Below are positions 1 through 9,686 of a stretch of 49,765 nt of DNA, piece after piece. The notes beneath the pieces were generated by a model. That model made no database searches. It worked only from the letters and a program-made list of their open reading frames with translations, and was not told the origin of the DNA. This stretch comes from Sulfuritalea sp. (lineage in GTDB: Bacteria; Pseudomonadota; Gammaproteobacteria; Burkholderiales; Rhodocyclaceae), in contig JAOTRV010000031.1 in assembly GCA_030247575.1 (NCBI GenBank), positions 1 to 49,765 on the forward strand, written 5' to 3'. Each line of letters opens with the position of its first letter. Positions within the stretch are counted from its first letter, which is position 1. The translations under genes were made by a program, and so were the position numbers.

Positions 1-2
1 TG

Positions 3-263
3 ACACGCGACCATGTGCACCCGAAAGCGCGTGGCGGCAAGGACGTCTGGACCAACGTCGTCGCGGCGCACCGATCCTGCAATATGAGGAAGGGTTGTCG
101 CACACCGGAAGAAGCGCGTATGCCGCTTTTATACATCCCGTATGAGCCGTGTCGATTCGAGCACTTCATTCTTTCCGGTCGCCATATCGTCGCCGATCAG
201 ATGAGCTATCTCGCCCACCGGCTTCCGGCGCATAGCCGGGTGGAGACGGCTGGCATGCGGTAG
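3..263 (+). CDS. HNH endonuclease, C-terminal part (5' end outside window)
   Basis: The frame is open from the window edge to a TAG at 261-263. The residues T-R-D-H-V-H-P-K-A-R-G-G, followed by N-V-V-A-A-H-R-S-C-N, match the beta-beta-alpha metal core of HNH nucleases, with the catalytic His in D-H and the later Asn and Cys of the fold. The upstream zinc-knuckle Cys pair expected in this family would lie outside the window. The tail (Y-I-P-Y-E-P-C-R-F-E-H-F-I-L) resembles short stand-alone HNH proteins of betaproteobacteria, from memory. HNH proteins cut DNA and often sit in mobile or defence loci. Its relation to the metal genes is unclear, and it may mark the left flank of the island. The ATG at 15 is internal and not the real start. 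Confidence 0.75.
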   Translation, partial: TRDHVHPKARGGKDVWTNVVAAHRSCNMRKGCRTPEEARMPLLYIPYEPCRFEHFILSGRHIVADQMSYLAHRLPAHSRVETAGMR

Positions 264-962
264 TCCGCTACGGACAAGAGGGACATGACGCTCGCGCGAG
301 TTCTCCGAGGGCGCCGGATCGACTTGCGCCCAGCCGGTGCCGCAGGCTTTCCAGGCAGTCCAGCCCTCGCTCGCAACGCGCCGCACGCTCTCCAGCGAGC
401 AATTTCTTTGCCCTTGTCGGGCTTGTCTGTTGACCAGGAACCACAGCCGCTGGGACGGGCGAAGGATAAACACGACACGGCACAGGCCAGCAATGCGACG
501 CAACGCCTCTGCTGCTCTACGTTTGGACGTAGTTCAGACTTGTGGGTTTATGTCTGGTAAGGTGCTTCCCATGGTGGCGAGAGTCGGTGGCTTCGATCTT
601 GATGGGCCGGTTTAGTAGAAATTTGGTTCTCCGAAGCTGCCGGTGGTCACTGTGTAAAATCGGCCATGAGCGGCCACTGCCGGCAATTGAATTCGGTGCA
701 ACTGAACGTCAGGTCCGCATATTTCAGGAGACATTCGGCGATACCAGTTGAGCGACTCTCCATTGGCAAGCTCAATTCAGCAACCAGATTGGTGGAATTG
801 AGTATTTGCCAGCGACCCGAGCGGCTTTCTCCACTTGCAACTTGGCCACTGCTCACGCCTTACGCACTTCGACCGTCCTGGTGCGAAGACTAAGGTCCGA
901 TCGTCGGTATGAACGTTCTGGTGGCATCCAGTTGCCAGGAAGTTATCTATTCTGGGTGACTG
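264..962. other. Long gene-free stretch
   Basis: I see no convincing gene in these 699 bases. Short open frames exist on both strands, but none has a clear ribosome binding site together with a recognisable protein. From about 600 the base composition becomes visibly more AT-rich than the flanking genes. The stretch separates the HNH gene from the 3' end of the copper sensor kinase gene and may be decayed sequence at the island boundary. Confidence 0.5.
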
Positions 963-2357
963 TCATGGCATCCGCATCTCAAAGCGAACTCCGTCCTTCA
1001 ACGATCTAGCGGAAATCTCTCCGCCATGCGCATGGAGAATTGAACGAGTTATGGTCAAACCAAGGCCGGCACCCTCGCCGCCTCCATGCCGCGATGGATC
1101 GGCGCGATAAAATCGATCGAATATCCGCGGCAGGTGTTCCTGCGGTATCGGGTCACCAGAATTCTCGACGGCAAGCGTCGTACCGCCGCTGCCAGTCTCG
1201 ATGCAAACGCGAACGCTGCCTCCGGTCGGAGTATGGCGAATAGCATTTGAGATCAGATTCGCCAGTGCCCGGCGCAGCATGAGTTTGTCGCCGGATACCT
1301 GTCCGTTGCCTGTCAGCGAAAGCTGGAGCGCGTTGTCCTCGGCCAACGCGTCGAAGAAGTCGAATAGTTCCCTCGCCTCCGCCGCGAGATCGACCGGCTC
1401 ACAATTGGGCAATATCAGACCATTGTCGGCCTGCGCCAGGAACAGCATGTCGCTGATCATGCGTGCAAGGCGTTCGTACTCCTCGGCATTGGAGGCCAGT
1501 ACATCGCGGTACTCCTCTGCAGAGCGCGCCTTGGTCAATGCCACTTGGGTTTCTGTCATCAGGTTGCTGATCGGTGTACGCAATTCGTGAGCAAGGTCGG
1601 ACGAAAAGTCCTTCAGTCGCCTGAACGAATCCTCCAGCCGAGCCAGCATGGCGTTCAAGGTTTCTGCGAGTTCGGCAAGTTCGACCGGAACCGAATCGAC
1701 AGCCAGGCGATAGTCGAGCCGGCTTGCCGTGACGCCAGCTGCACCCTGACGGATGGCTTGCAGAGGGGCCAGTCCGCGCCTTACCGCAGCCCAGCCGAGA
1801 AGACCGGCCAGTGCGGCGGCAACTGCAACGAACAGCCACAGAGTGCGCTTGAACGACGTCATGAAATGCTCGTGGTGGGTGATGTCGACCGAGACCGCGA
1901 CCACCAGCGATGGCAGATCAGGCGTTCCTGTGGGCAAGAGCGCGGCGATGCCACGTCGCGGTTGCGTGCCTTGCTGCCCGCCCTGGCGCCAAACCCGCAC
2001 CCGAGGCGGATTTCGAATAGCACCGCGTTCCAGCAGGGCAGGCGGAAACCATGCATCGGAGGTGGCAAAAATCGTTCGCTCGTCGAGAGCGCGCACCAGC
2101 AGCGCAAGCCCGTGGTGGCCGACCAGCGAGTCGTCGAGTTGGGCTGGCAGCGAATCAAGATCGGCCGGTGTACGCACTTTTTCCAGCAGGCGGCCAGCTA
2201 ACTGCAACTTTCCAGTCATCACCTCCATGTCCTGCTCGACAAAATGCTGCTCGACGGTATTGCCGATCAGCAGACCCAGCGTCAGCAGTACCGCCGTCGA
2301 GACGGCAGCGAACAGCAATGTCAGGCGGAACGTGATCGATTCGCTGCGGCGACTCAT
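963..2357 (-). CDS. copS: Heavy-metal sensor histidine kinase (CopS/CusS type)
   Basis: This is a membrane sensor kinase of 464 residues, close to the usual 460-480 for the CusS/CopS family. It has an N-terminal membrane segment (about 12-34), a periplasmic sensor region, a second membrane segment (about 170-190), a HAMP linker, a dimerisation/phosphoacceptor helix with H-E-L-R-T-P (His257), and an ATP-binding domain with N-L-I-S-N-A-I-R-H (N box) and G-A-G-L-G-L-T-I (G box). I chose the ATG at 2357 because it overlaps the response regulator stop by 4 bp and begins [10 protein letters not shown] longer upstream reading would run through the regulator gene. It probably senses periplasmic Cu or Ag and phosphorylates the adjacent regulator; the metal is inferred from the copper box between the divergent operons. 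Confidence 0.9.
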   Translation of the reverse strand: MSRRSESITFRLTLLFAAVSTAVLLTLGLLIGNTVEQHFVEQDMEVMTGKLQLAGRLLEKVRTPADLDSLPAQLDDSLVGHHGLALLVRALDERTIFATSDAWFPPALLERGAIRNPPRVRVWRQGGQQGTQPRRGIAALLPTGTPDLPSLVVAVSVDITHHEHFMTSFKRTLWLFVAVAAALAGLLGWAAVRRGLAPLQAIRQGAAGVTASRLDYRLAVDSVPVELAELAETLNAMLARLEDSFRRLKDFSSDLAHELRTPISNLMTETQVALTKARSAEEYRDVLASNAEEYERLARMISDMLFLAQADNGLILPNCEPVDLAAEARELFDFFDALAEDNALQLSLTGNGQVSGDKLMLRRALANLISNAIRHTPTGGSVRVCIETGSGGTTLAVENSGDPIPQEHLPRIFDRFYRADPSRHGGGEGAGLGLTITRSILHAHGGEISARSLKDGVRFEMRMP

Positions 2358-3034
2358 TTCGTGTCGTCTTCCAGCACGTAGCCCATGCCGCGTATGGTGC
2401 GAATGAGCTTCGGCTCGAAGCCGTCGTCCATTTTGGCGCGTAGCCTGCGCATCGCGACTTCGATGACGTTGGTGTCGCTGTCGAAGTTCATGTCCCATAT
2501 CTGCGAGGCGATCAGGGAGCGCGGCAGCACTTCGCCGCGGCGGCGCAGCAGCAGTTCGAGCAGGGCGAATTCCTTTGCCGTCAGGTCGATGCGCTGTCCG
2601 CCGCGCGTAACCCGGCGGCGCATGAGGTCGAGTTCGAGATCGGCGACGAGCATCTGCTCCGACTCCTTGCCGCGGCCACCCCGGCGCAACAGGGTGCGCA
2701 CCCGCGCCAGCAACTCGGCGAAGGCGAAGGGCTTGACCAGGTAATCGTCGGCCCCCAGTTCGAGACCCTTGACCCGGTCTTCGATCTGGTCGCGCGCGGT
2801 AAGGAAGAGCACCGGCATCTCGCGTCCGGAGCGACGCAGACCGGCGAGCAACTGCCAGCCGTCCAGCCGCGGCAGCATCACATCGAGAATCGCCAGGTCG
2901 TGATCGCCGGTCTCGCCCAGATGCAGCCCGTCGACCCCATCTCGCGCCAGATCGACGACAAAGCCAGCCTCCGCCAGACCCTGCTTGATGTAGTCGCCGG
3001 TCTTCGGCTCGTCTTCAACTAAAAGGATTTTCAT
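2354..3034 (-). CDS. copR: Heavy-metal response regulator (CopR/CusR type)
   Basis: This is an OmpR-family regulator of 226 residues. The receiver domain has the acidic pair E7-D8, the phosphoacceptor D51 (A-I-L-D-V-M-L-P) and the K in V-K-P-F. The C-terminal winged helix ends with T-I-R-G-M-G-Y-V-L. The start at 3034 ([10 protein letters not shown]) is preceded on the minus strand by G-G-G-G-A at good spacing. An ATG 18 bp further upstream is less likely because it would add residues foreign to the family. The gene is translationally coupled to the kinase gene by a 4-bp overlap. It most likely binds the inverted repeats at 3095-3112 and 11533-11552. The divergent layout suggests that it also controls its own expression. 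Confidence 0.92.
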   Translation of the reverse strand: MKILLVEDEPKTGDYIKQGLAEAGFVVDLARDGVDGLHLGETGDHDLAILDVMLPRLDGWQLLAGLRRSGREMPVLFLTARDQIEDRVKGLELGADDYLVKPFAFAELLARVRTLLRRGGRGKESEQMLVADLELDLMRRRVTRGGQRIDLTAKEFALLELLLRRRGEVLPRSLIASQIWDMNFDSDTNVIEVAMRRLRAKMDDGFEPKLIRTIRGMGYVLEDDTK

Positions 3035-3094
3035 GTCATTCCCCGCTCGCACTCATGCCGGAATTGTGCGCTCGCCGTATCGATACGCGCCGAA

Positions 3095-3112
3095 GATTAC
3101 AGAAATGTAATC
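3095..3112. promoter_or_regulatory. Copper box (CopR-type operator) 1
   Basis: GATTACA-GAAA-TGTAATC is a perfect 7-bp inverted repeat with a 4-base spacer. It lies in the 148-bp region between the copR start (3034) and the DUF411 start (3183). The repeat matches the known cop box pattern of CopR-type regulators (ATTACA-N4-TGTAAT). The bases after it (GGGGCGTCAGTCTGCCGTTAGG) align well with those after the second box at 11533, so the shared element extends into the promoter. It probably drives the DUF411-RND operon and perhaps copRS. Confidence 0.85.
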
Positions 3113-3182
3113 GGGGCGTCAGTCTGCCGTTAGGAGCGTACTTGCAGAATGCTCGCAACACATCTTCAAAGGAAAGCCTGCA

Positions 3183-3614
3183 ATGAAACCACTTCGCGTC
3201 GCCCTTGTTCTTGGCCTGCTCTCGGCGGCTGCCGCGTTCGCCCAGGGCGCTCCCAATGTTGAAGTTTTCAAGAGCGCCAGCTGCGGTTGCTGCAGTGGCT
3301 GGGTCGAACACATGCGCCAGAATGGATTTCAGGTCACCACCCGCGACGTGCCCGACGTTCCTGCGCAGCGCAAGAGGCTCGGCATGCCCGATCGTCTCGG
3401 TTCCTGCCATAGCGCGAAAGTCGGCGGCTATGTGATCGAGGGGCATGTGCCGGTCGAGGACATTCGGCGCTTGCTCAAGGAAAAACCCAATGCGATCGGG
3501 CTTGCCGTGCCCGGAATGGTACCCAGCTCGCCAGGCATGGCAGGCCCGAAGACAGCCTACGACACGCTGCTCGTCGGCCGCGACGGCACGACGCGCGTCT
3601 TTGCCAGCCACTAA
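3183..3614 (+). CDS. DUF411 periplasmic metal-binding protein, copy 1
   Basis: This 143-residue protein has a signal peptide (about 1-20, ending A-A-A-F-A). It carries the DUF411 core: E-V-F-K-S-A-S-C-G-C-C (Cys34, Cys36, Cys37), followed by G-S-C-H (Cys75-His76), G-G-Y-V-I-E-G-H-V-P and a P-G-M-x-x-S-P-G-M segment. DUF411 proteins are found in copper and silver resistance loci and are thought to bind metal in the periplasm, but their exact role is unproven. The gene is first in the operon behind copper box 1, with AAAGGAAAG as ribosome binding site, and the TolC gene starts 3 bp after it. Two paralogues lie at 11616 and 25918. Confidence 0.9.
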   Translation: MKPLRVALVLGLLSAAAAFAQGAPNVEVFKSASCGCCSGWVEHMRQNGFQVTTRDVPDVPAQRKRLGMPDRLGSCHSAKVGGYVIEGHVPVEDIRRLLKEKPNAIGLAVPGMVPSSPGMAGPKTAYDTLLVGRDGTTRVFASH

Positions 3615-3617
3615 GCC

Positions 3618-4874
3618 ATGAACGTCAACCCGCTTCGTTGGCAACGACAGCTACTCATCTGCGCTGCCGGCCTGGTTTTCAGCCTGCCGACTTACGCCGC
3701 TGAAGGTGAGCCCGCCCGGGCCGGACTGGCTCGGGCTCTGGAGCAGGCGTGGCGGCTGCACCCGCAGGCCGCAGCACTTGACGCCCGAGAGGCCGAGGCG
3801 CGCGCAAATGGCGACGTCGCTAATAGCCTGACTCCGGAGCCAGGTTCGCTCAGCATCGGCAGTCGCAACGACCGGCTCAATCGCAATCTGGGCAAACAGG
3901 AATACGAAGTCGAACTGGCGACACCCTTGTGGCTGCCGGGACAAAAAGCGGCGCGCGAGGCCGAGGCGGCAAGCCGGATCGACGAGGCCCGCGCAAAACG
4001 TGGCGCAATGCGCGCGGAGCTGGCCGGGGAACTGCGCGAGGCGTGGTGGGCGCTAGCGGCGGCACGCAATGCCAAAGCTCTCGCAGCCCGTCGCCTCGAT
4101 ACCGCGCGTGCGCTGGAAGCCGACGTGCGGCGCCGCTATACCGTGGGCGAACTGTCGCGCATCGATGCCAACCTGGCACTGACCGAAGTGCATGCCGCCG
4201 GCGCCGAACTGGTGGAGACCGAGGCGACGCTGCTCCAGGCGGAACAGGCCTTGCGCACCCTGACCGGCACGGCTGCACCGGCGGACATGGTTGAAGAATC
4301 GCCGACGACGCGTCGAGCTCCAGGCGTCGACCTGGGCACGCCCGAAACGCATCCATTGCTCGCCGCAGCGGCGGCCGCCTCGCGCAGCGCCCGCGCCAGG
4401 GTTATGGTCGCAGACGAATCGCGGCGTGCCGCGCCGGAACTGGCGCTGCGAGTGGTGCGCGAGCGTGGCGATTTCGCCGAACCCTACGGCAACACGATTG
4501 GCATACGATTGAAGATTCCATTTTCTTCGGGAGCGCAAGTGCGCCGTGAAACGTCTGCGGCACAGGCCGAGGCCAATCAGGCCGACGCCGAAATGCTGCG
4601 CACCCAGACGCGCGTCCAGCTCGAAGCGGAGCGCGCACAACGCGCCCTGGCTGCAGCGGAGCGTCAATTGGCCATGGCACAGGAGCGTCGCGAGCTTTCT
4701 GCCGAAAATTTGCGCCTGAGCGAAAAAGCCTTTTCGCTCGGCGAGTCCGACCTGGCGACGCTGCTGCGCATTCGCGCCGCCGCCTTCGATGCCGAAGCCT
4801 TTCTCGGCCGCCAGCGGGTAGCCCGCGCGGCGGCCATATCGCGTTTGAATCAAGCCCTGGGAGTATTGCCGTGA
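3618..4874 (+). CDS. TolC-family outer membrane efflux protein (CusC/CzcC-like)
   Basis: A 418-residue protein with a signal peptide (about 1-27, ending T-Y-A-A) and two long Ala/Glu/Arg-rich helical regions typical of the two repeats of outer-membrane efflux factors. Phrases such as L-A-G-E-L-R-E-A-W-W-A-L and S-E-K-A-F-S-L-G-E-S-D-L-A-T-L-L are characteristic of the CzcC branch. It forms the outer-membrane channel for the adaptor and pump encoded just downstream. The 4-bp overlap with the following GTG-start gene indicates coupled translation. The metal is inferred as Cu/Ag from the copper box and the DUF411 partner. Confidence 0.87.
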   Translation: MNVNPLRWQRQLLICAAGLVFSLPTYAAEGEPARAGLARALEQAWRLHPQAAALDAREAEARANGDVANSLTPEPGSLSIGSRNDRLNRNLGKQEYEVELATPLWLPGQKAAREAEAASRIDEARAKRGAMRAELAGELREAWWALAAARNAKALAARRLDTARALEADVRRRYTVGELSRIDANLALTEVHAAGAELVETEATLLQAEQALRTLTGTAAPADMVEESPTTRRAPGVDLGTPETHPLLAAAAAASRSARARVMVADESRRAAPELALRVVRERGDFAEPYGNTIGIRLKIPFSSGAQVRRETSAAQAEANQADAEMLRTQTRVQLEAERAQRALAAAERQLAMAQERRELSAENLRLSEKAFSLGESDLATLLRIRAAAFDAEAFLGRQRVARAAAISRLNQALGVLP

Positions 4875-5404
4875 GATCACTTGCTGTCGCCGCCGCCGTG
4901 GCGATGTTTTCCATGACGCCTGCCGCCTTTGCTCATGGCGGGGAGGATCACGGCGCGCCACCGCCGACGGTCAGCCAGGGCGTGACGCCGCGCGCGGTGG
5001 CCGCCACCGAAGAGTTCGAAGTGGTTGCCGCCCTCGAAGGCAAGCAACTGGTGGTGTATGTCGATCGCTTTGCGACCAACGAGCCGGTGGTGAAGGCCAA
5101 GGTAGAGATCGAAGGGGCAGGACTGAAGGGGCTTGCCGCCGAGGCCGCGCCCGGAACCTACGTGATGGACATTGCGACCGCCATGCCGCCGGCAAAACAT
5201 GCCTTGACCATCAGCATCGAAACCGGCGATAGCGCTGATTTGCTCAGCGCAACGCTGGACACCTCACTCGCCGTGGTCGCTGAAGAGCATGCGCATAACT
5301 GGGGCGAGCGGGTGGTCTGGAGCCTAGCCACCCTGCTGCTGCTGGTCACCACCTTGCTGATCGTTCGGCGCAACAAGAAGAAAGCCAAAGGAATACATAA
5401 ATGA
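4871..5404 (+). CDS. His-rich periplasmic protein with C-terminal membrane anchor
   Basis: This 177-residue protein starts with GTG at 4871, overlapping the TolC gene stop, and itself overlaps the adaptor start by ATGA at 5401. It has a signal peptide (about 1-21), then H-G-G-E-D-H-G at the mature N-terminus, a beta-rich middle (about 45-135) and one membrane helix near the C-terminus (about 147-165), followed by the basic tail R-R-N-K-K-K-A-K. I recognise the layout from betaproteobacterial RND metal operons but know no characterised function. It may collect metal in the periplasm for the neighbouring pump; this is inference. Confidence 0.7.
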   Translation: MRSLAVAAAVAMFSMTPAAFAHGGEDHGAPPPTVSQGVTPRAVAATEEFEVVAALEGKQLVVYVDRFATNEPVVKAKVEIEGAGLKGLAAEAAPGTYVMDIATAMPPAKHALTISIETGDSADLLSATLDTSLAVVAEEHAHNWGERVVWSLATLLLLVTTLLIVRRNKKKAKGIHK

Positions 5405-6555
5405 AAGCCACACAGTTCCGGTTTCTTGCGGTCGCCGCTTCCCTCGCATTGGTTGCGAACGGCGCGCTGGCCCACGGCGACGAGGACCATAGCAAAGACG
5501 CAAAGAAGCCGGCACCGGCCGCGTCGACCAATGTTGCGTCAGGTACGTCTGCGGCACCGGCCGCGCTGCAGCGGCTGGCCGATGGCAGCCTGTTCGTGCC
5601 CAAGTCCGTGCAGCGCCAGTTAGGTTTGCGCACTCAGCCGGCGCGCCTCGGCGATCTCGCTGCGACGGTCGAGCTAAACGGCAAGGTAATTCCCGACCCC
5701 AATACCAGCGGACGGGTCCAGGCCATGTATTCAGGCAGTGTCATGCCCGGACCAAAAGGCATGCCCGTGTCGGGGCGCAAGGTGGCCAAGGGCGAAGTGC
5801 TGGCCTGGCTGCGTCCGACGGCCAGTGCTATCGAACGCGGCAACCAGAAGGCGCAACTGGCCGAGCTGGAGGCCCAGCTGGCGATTGCCGACGGGCGCGC
5901 GAAGCGTTTCGAACAGCTCGAGGGCGCGGTGCCGCAAAAGGAAATCGAATCGTCGCGCATCGAGCGCGACGCGCTGCAAAAACGCCGCGCCTTCGTCAGT
6001 GCCAGCATCGACTCCGCCGAGCCGCTGCTGGCGCCGGCAACAGGCGTGATCAGCGCCTCGCACCATCTGGTCGCCGGGCAGATCGTCGATGCCAGGGAGG
6101 TCCTGTTCGAGATCGTCGATCCAGACCGCCTTGCCGTCGAGGCTCTGGCCTACGACGCGGGCATTGGCGCGACACTGATCTCCGCCACCGCGCTGGCTGA
6201 GCAAACCTCGCTGGAACTCAAGTTTGTCGGCGGTGGCAGGCAGCTGCGCGAACAAGCCTTGCCCTTGCTGTTCCGCATTGTCGGCGCCAACTCGATGGTT
6301 GCCGTTGGTCAGCCGGTCAAAGTCATTGTGCGCACGGCACACGAGATCAAGGGTGCGGCGGTGCCGCGCACGGCGCTGACAAAAGTCGGCGCTGGCGAGA
6401 CGGCGGTGTGGGTGCATGTCGAAGCCGAGCGCTTTGTCGCCCGCAAGGTACGCCAGCAGTCACTGGACGCCGGCAACGTTGCCATTGCCGACGGCCTGCA
6501 CGAGGGCGACCGAGTGGTGATCGAAGGCGCCGGCTTGCTGTCGCAGGTACGCTGA
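5401..6555 (+). CDS. RND periplasmic adaptor (CusB/CzcB-like, HlyD family)
   Basis: This membrane-fusion protein of 384 residues has a signal peptide (about 1-24) and then a His/Asp-rich metal-binding start (H-G-D-E-D-H). A lipoyl-like half follows around residues 95-145 (N-G-K-V-I-P-D-P-N-T-S-G-R-V), then an alpha-hairpin (Q-L-A-E-L-E-A-Q-L) and a beta-barrel part. It lacks the YHYDPM-type N-terminal domain and the CusF-like tail seen in the second adaptor at 21092, so the two pumps are not recent copies of each other. It joins the outer-membrane channel to the pump encoded 1 bp downstream. Confidence 0.87.
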   Translation: MKATQFRFLAVAASLALVANGALAHGDEDHSKDAKKPAPAASTNVASGTSAAPAALQRLADGSLFVPKSVQRQLGLRTQPARLGDLAATVELNGKVIPDPNTSGRVQAMYSGSVMPGPKGMPVSGRKVAKGEVLAWLRPTASAIERGNQKAQLAELEAQLAIADGRAKRFEQLEGAVPQKEIESSRIERDALQKRRAFVSASIDSAEPLLAPATGVISASHHLVAGQIVDAREVLFEIVDPDRLAVEALAYDAGIGATLISATALAEQTSLELKFVGGGRQLREQALPLLFRIVGANSMVAVGQPVKVIVRTAHEIKGAAVPRTALTKVGAGETAVWVHVEAERFVARKVRQQSLDAGNVAIADGLHEGDRVVIEGAGLLSQVR

Positions 6556-6556
6556 A

Positions 6557-9500
6557 ATGTTCGACTTCATCATCCACACCAGCCTCAGGCAGCGACTGCT
6601 GGTTCTTGGCGTCTCGCTGCTGCTGATCATCTACGGTGCGCTCACGCTGCGGCAAATGCCGGTGGACGTCTTTCCGGACCTCAACAAGCCGACCGTGACG
6701 CTGATGACCGAGGCCGGCGGCATGGCCCCGGAAGAAGTCGAGCAACTGGTGAGCTTTCCGATCGAATCCGGCATGAACGGCATGCCGGGCGTGACTCGCG
6801 TGCGCTCGGTATCGGGCATCGGCTTGTCGATCATCTATGTCGAGTTCGAGTGGGGTACCGACATCTATCGCAACCGGCAACAGATCGCCGAACGATTGAA
6901 TCTGGTGCGCGAACAGTTGCCGCCCGGCATCGTGCCGCAGCTCGGGCCGATTTCCTCGATCATGGGCGAGATCCTGCTGATCGCCATCCCGGCCGACCCG
7001 GCCCAGGTGAGCCCGATGGCGGTGCGCGAATACGCTGACTGGGTGATGCGGCCGCGTCTGCTGACCATCCCCGGCGTGGCTCAGGTGATCCCCATCGGTG
7101 GCGAAGTGCGCCAGTACCGCGTCGAGATCAAGCCCGCGCAGTTGCAGGCGCTGGGCATCGAGCGCGAAAAACTGGAAGCCGCGTTGAAGGATTTTGGCGC
7201 CAACACCAGCGGCGGCTTTCTGGAAGCCCAGGGCCGCGAATACCTGATCCGCCAGATCGGTCGCAGCTCGCGCATCGAAGATTTGCAGAATCTGGTGGTC
7301 ACCGTCAAGAACGGGCAACCGATCCTGCTCAAGCAGCTCGCCGATGTGAAACTGGCGCCGGCCATCAAGCGTGGCGACGGCAGCTACAAGGGCAAGCCGG
7401 CGGTGATCCTTTCGGTGCAGAAGCAGCCCAGCGCCGATAGCGTGACGCTGACCCGCGAAGTCGAGAAGGCCATCGCCGAACTGGGCAAGAGCCTGCCCAA
7501 GGGCATCGACACGCCATCCTTCCTCTTCAAGCAGGCCGACTTCATTGAGCATTCCGTCGGCAACGTCAAGGAAGCGCTGCGCGACGGCGCGATCCTGGTG
7601 GCCGTGATCCTCTTCCTGTTCCTGCTCAACCTGCGCACCACGATCATTTCGCTGATGGCGATTCCGGTTTCCCTGCTGGCGACGGCCCTGGTCTTCCACT
7701 ACTTTGGCCTGTCGATCAACACCATGACGCTGGGCGGGCTGGCGATTGCCATCGGCGAGCTGGTGGATGACGCCGTGGTCGGCGTCGAGAACGTCTTGCG
7801 TCGCCTCAAGTTGAACCGGGCGATGGCGACACCGCGTCCGGTGGCCGAGGTGATCGCCGCCGCCACACTGGAAGTTCGCTCGGCCATCGTTTATGCCACC
7901 GTGATCATAGTGCTGGTGTTCGTACCGCTGTTCGTCCTGCCCGGCATCGAGGGGCGGCTGTTCACGCCACTGGGCATCGCCTACATTGTCTCGATTCTGG
8001 CCAGCATGATCGTTTCGGTAACGCTGACGCCGGTGATGGCCTATTACCTGCTGCCGAGGATGAAGCAACTGCATGCCGGCGACAGTCCATTGGTGATCTG
8101 GCTCAAGCGCTGGGATGCGAAGTTGCTGCACTGGTCCTTTGGCCACGCGCGAGCGCTGCTGGCCACTGCGCTGGCGCTGGTGGTGATCGTCGCGGCGAGC
8201 GTACCCTTCTTCCCCCGCTCCTTTCTGCCGCCCTTCAACGAGGGCACGCTGACGGTGAATGTGCTGCTCAACCCCGGAACTTCCCTGACGGAATCCAACC
8301 GCATCGGTACCCTGGCCGAGCAACTGGTGGGGCAGGTGCCCGAAGTAACGCAGATGGGGCGCCGCACCGGCCGCGCGGAGCTCGACGAACATGCCGAGGG
8401 CGTGCATTACACCGAGATGGAAGTCGACCTCAAGGCCTCCGACCGCAGCCGCGAGCAAATCATCGCCGACATCCGGCAGCGTCTGGCCGCCTTGCCCGCC
8501 GTCACCAGCGTCGGCCAGCCGATCTCGCACCGGCTTGACCATTTGCTCTCCGGCGTGCGCGCCCAGATCGCACTGAAAGTCTATGGCGACGACCTCGACA
8601 CGCTGCGTGGCCTCGCCGCCGATTTGCGCGACCGCCTGGCGAAGATTCCCGGCATCACTGATCTGCAGATCGAGAAGCAGGTGCTTATCCCGCAAGTGAA
8701 GATCCGTCTCGACTACGAAAAAGCAGCGCAATACGGCGTCGCGCCTGGCGCCATGCTGCGGGGCCTGGAGCAAATGATCGAAGGCGAACGGATCACCCAG
8801 ATCGTCGAGGGCAACCGGCGCTTCGATCTGCTGGTGCGTCTGCCGGAAAGCGGCCGCGGTCCGCAGGCGCTGGCCGACCTGTTGATTGAAACGCCGGGCG
8901 GATATGTGCCGCTGTCGAAGATAGCCAGCGTGGAAGACAGCGACGGCCCGAATCAGGTCAGCCGCGAGAATTCACGCCGCCGCATCGTGCTCTCGGCCAA
9001 CACCGATGGCCGCGACATGTCGAAGGTAATCGCCGACATTCGCGCCGAGCTTACTGCCAGACCCATGCCGGAAGGCTACTTCACCGCGCTCGAAGGCCAG
9101 TTCCAGGCGCAGGAGCAGGCGTCGCGCCTGATCGCACTGCTCGCCGTCATATCGCTGACCATGATCTTCATGGTGCTCTACAGTCGCTACCGTTCGGCGG
9201 CCCTGACCTTCATCATCATGGGCAACATCCCGCTGGCCCTGGTCGGCAGCGTCATCGCCCTGTGGATCTCGGGGCAGCCGCTGTCGGTCGCGGCGCTGGT
9301 GGGCTTCATTACGCTCACCGGCATCGCCACGCGCAACGGTATCCTCAAGATCAGCCACTACATCAACCTGTGCGCTTTCGAAGGCGAAAAATTCGGCCAG
9401 CACATGATCGTGCGCGGTTCGCTGGAACGCCTGACGCCGGTGCTGATGACCGCGCTGGTCGCCGCCTTCGCCCTGCTGCCGCTGATGCTCGCGGCCGACG

Positions 9501-9661
9501 CGCCGGGCAAGGAAGTGCTGCATCCGGTCGCGGTGGTGATTTTCGGCGGCCTGGTCAGCTCGACGCTGCTCGATTCCCTGCTGACGCCGCTGATGTTCTG
9601 GCTGTGGGGCAAGCCCGCCCTGGAGCGGCTGCTGGCCGCCAAAGAAAGCGAAAGTTTCTGA
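6557..9661 (+). CDS. RND heavy-metal efflux pump, CzcA/CusA family, divergent type
   Basis: The protein has 1034 residues, the usual size, with twelve predicted membrane helices and two large periplasmic loops. The N-terminus L-R-Q-M-P-V-D-V-F-P-D-L and the helix 4 motif G-E-L-V-D-D-A-V-V-G-V-E-N place it in the heavy-metal efflux RND family. The helix 4 motif differs from both the CusA pattern (M-V-D-A-A) and the CzcA pattern (D-F-G-x3-D-G-A), so the ion cannot be read off it. Control by a copper box and the company of DUF411 suggest Cu or Ag. It uses the proton gradient to move metal into the channel made with the adaptor and TolC protein upstream. Confidence 0.88.
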   Translation: MFDFIIHTSLRQRLLVLGVSLLLIIYGALTLRQMPVDVFPDLNKPTVTLMTEAGGMAPEEVEQLVSFPIESGMNGMPGVTRVRSVSGIGLSIIYVEFEWGTDIYRNRQQIAERLNLVREQLPPGIVPQLGPISSIMGEILLIAIPADPAQVSPMAVREYADWVMRPRLLTIPGVAQVIPIGGEVRQYRVEIKPAQLQALGIEREKLEAALKDFGANTSGGFLEAQGREYLIRQIGRSSRIEDLQNLVVTVKNGQPILLKQLADVKLAPAIKRGDGSYKGKPAVILSVQKQPSADSVTLTREVEKAIAELGKSLPKGIDTPSFLFKQADFIEHSVGNVKEALRDGAILVAVILFLFLLNLRTTIISLMAIPVSLLATALVFHYFGLSINTMTLGGLAIAIGELVDDAVVGVENVLRRLKLNRAMATPRPVAEVIAAATLEVRSAIVYATVIIVLVFVPLFVLPGIEGRLFTPLGIAYIVSILASMIVSVTLTPVMAYYLLPRMKQLHAGDSPLVIWLKRWDAKLLHWSFGHARALLATALALVVIVAASVPFFPRSFLPPFNEGTLTVNVLLNPGTSLTESNRIGTLAEQLVGQVPEVTQMGRRTGRAELDEHAEGVHYTEMEVDLKASDRSREQIIADIRQRLAALPAVTSVGQPISHRLDHLLSGVRAQIALKVYGDDLDTLRGLAADLRDRLAKIPGITDLQIEKQVLIPQVKIRLDYEKAAQYGVAPGAMLRGLEQMIEGERITQIVEGNRRFDLLVRLPESGRGPQALADLLIETPGGYVPLSKIASVEDSDGPNQVSRENSRRRIVLSANTDGRDMSKVIADIRAELTARPMPEGYFTALEGQFQAQEQASRLIALLAVISLTMIFMVLYSRYRSAALTFIIMGNIPLALVGSVIALWISGQPLSVAALVGFITLTGIATRNGILKISHYINLCAFEGEKFGQHMIVRGSLERLTPVLMTALVAAFALLPLMLAADAPGKEVLHPVAVVIFGGLVSSTLLDSLLTPLMFWLWGKPALERLLAAKESESF

Positions 9662-9686
9662 ATCATCAATCCACCAGGAGAACCCA

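Noticed and set aside
129-503. 124-residue minus-strand frame at the left end
   Set aside because: It overlaps the HNH gene, has no clear ribosome binding site and resembles no family I recognise.
1545-2406. Plus-strand frames of about 217 residues over the sensor kinase
   Set aside because: They are fully contained in the well-supported copS gene on the other strand and show no recognisable motif.
6347-8773. 808-residue open frame on the minus strand
   Set aside because: It lies antisense to the RND pump gene, is rich in Arg/His/Gln/Asp as expected of reverse-strand frames in GC-rich DNA, and shows no domain.
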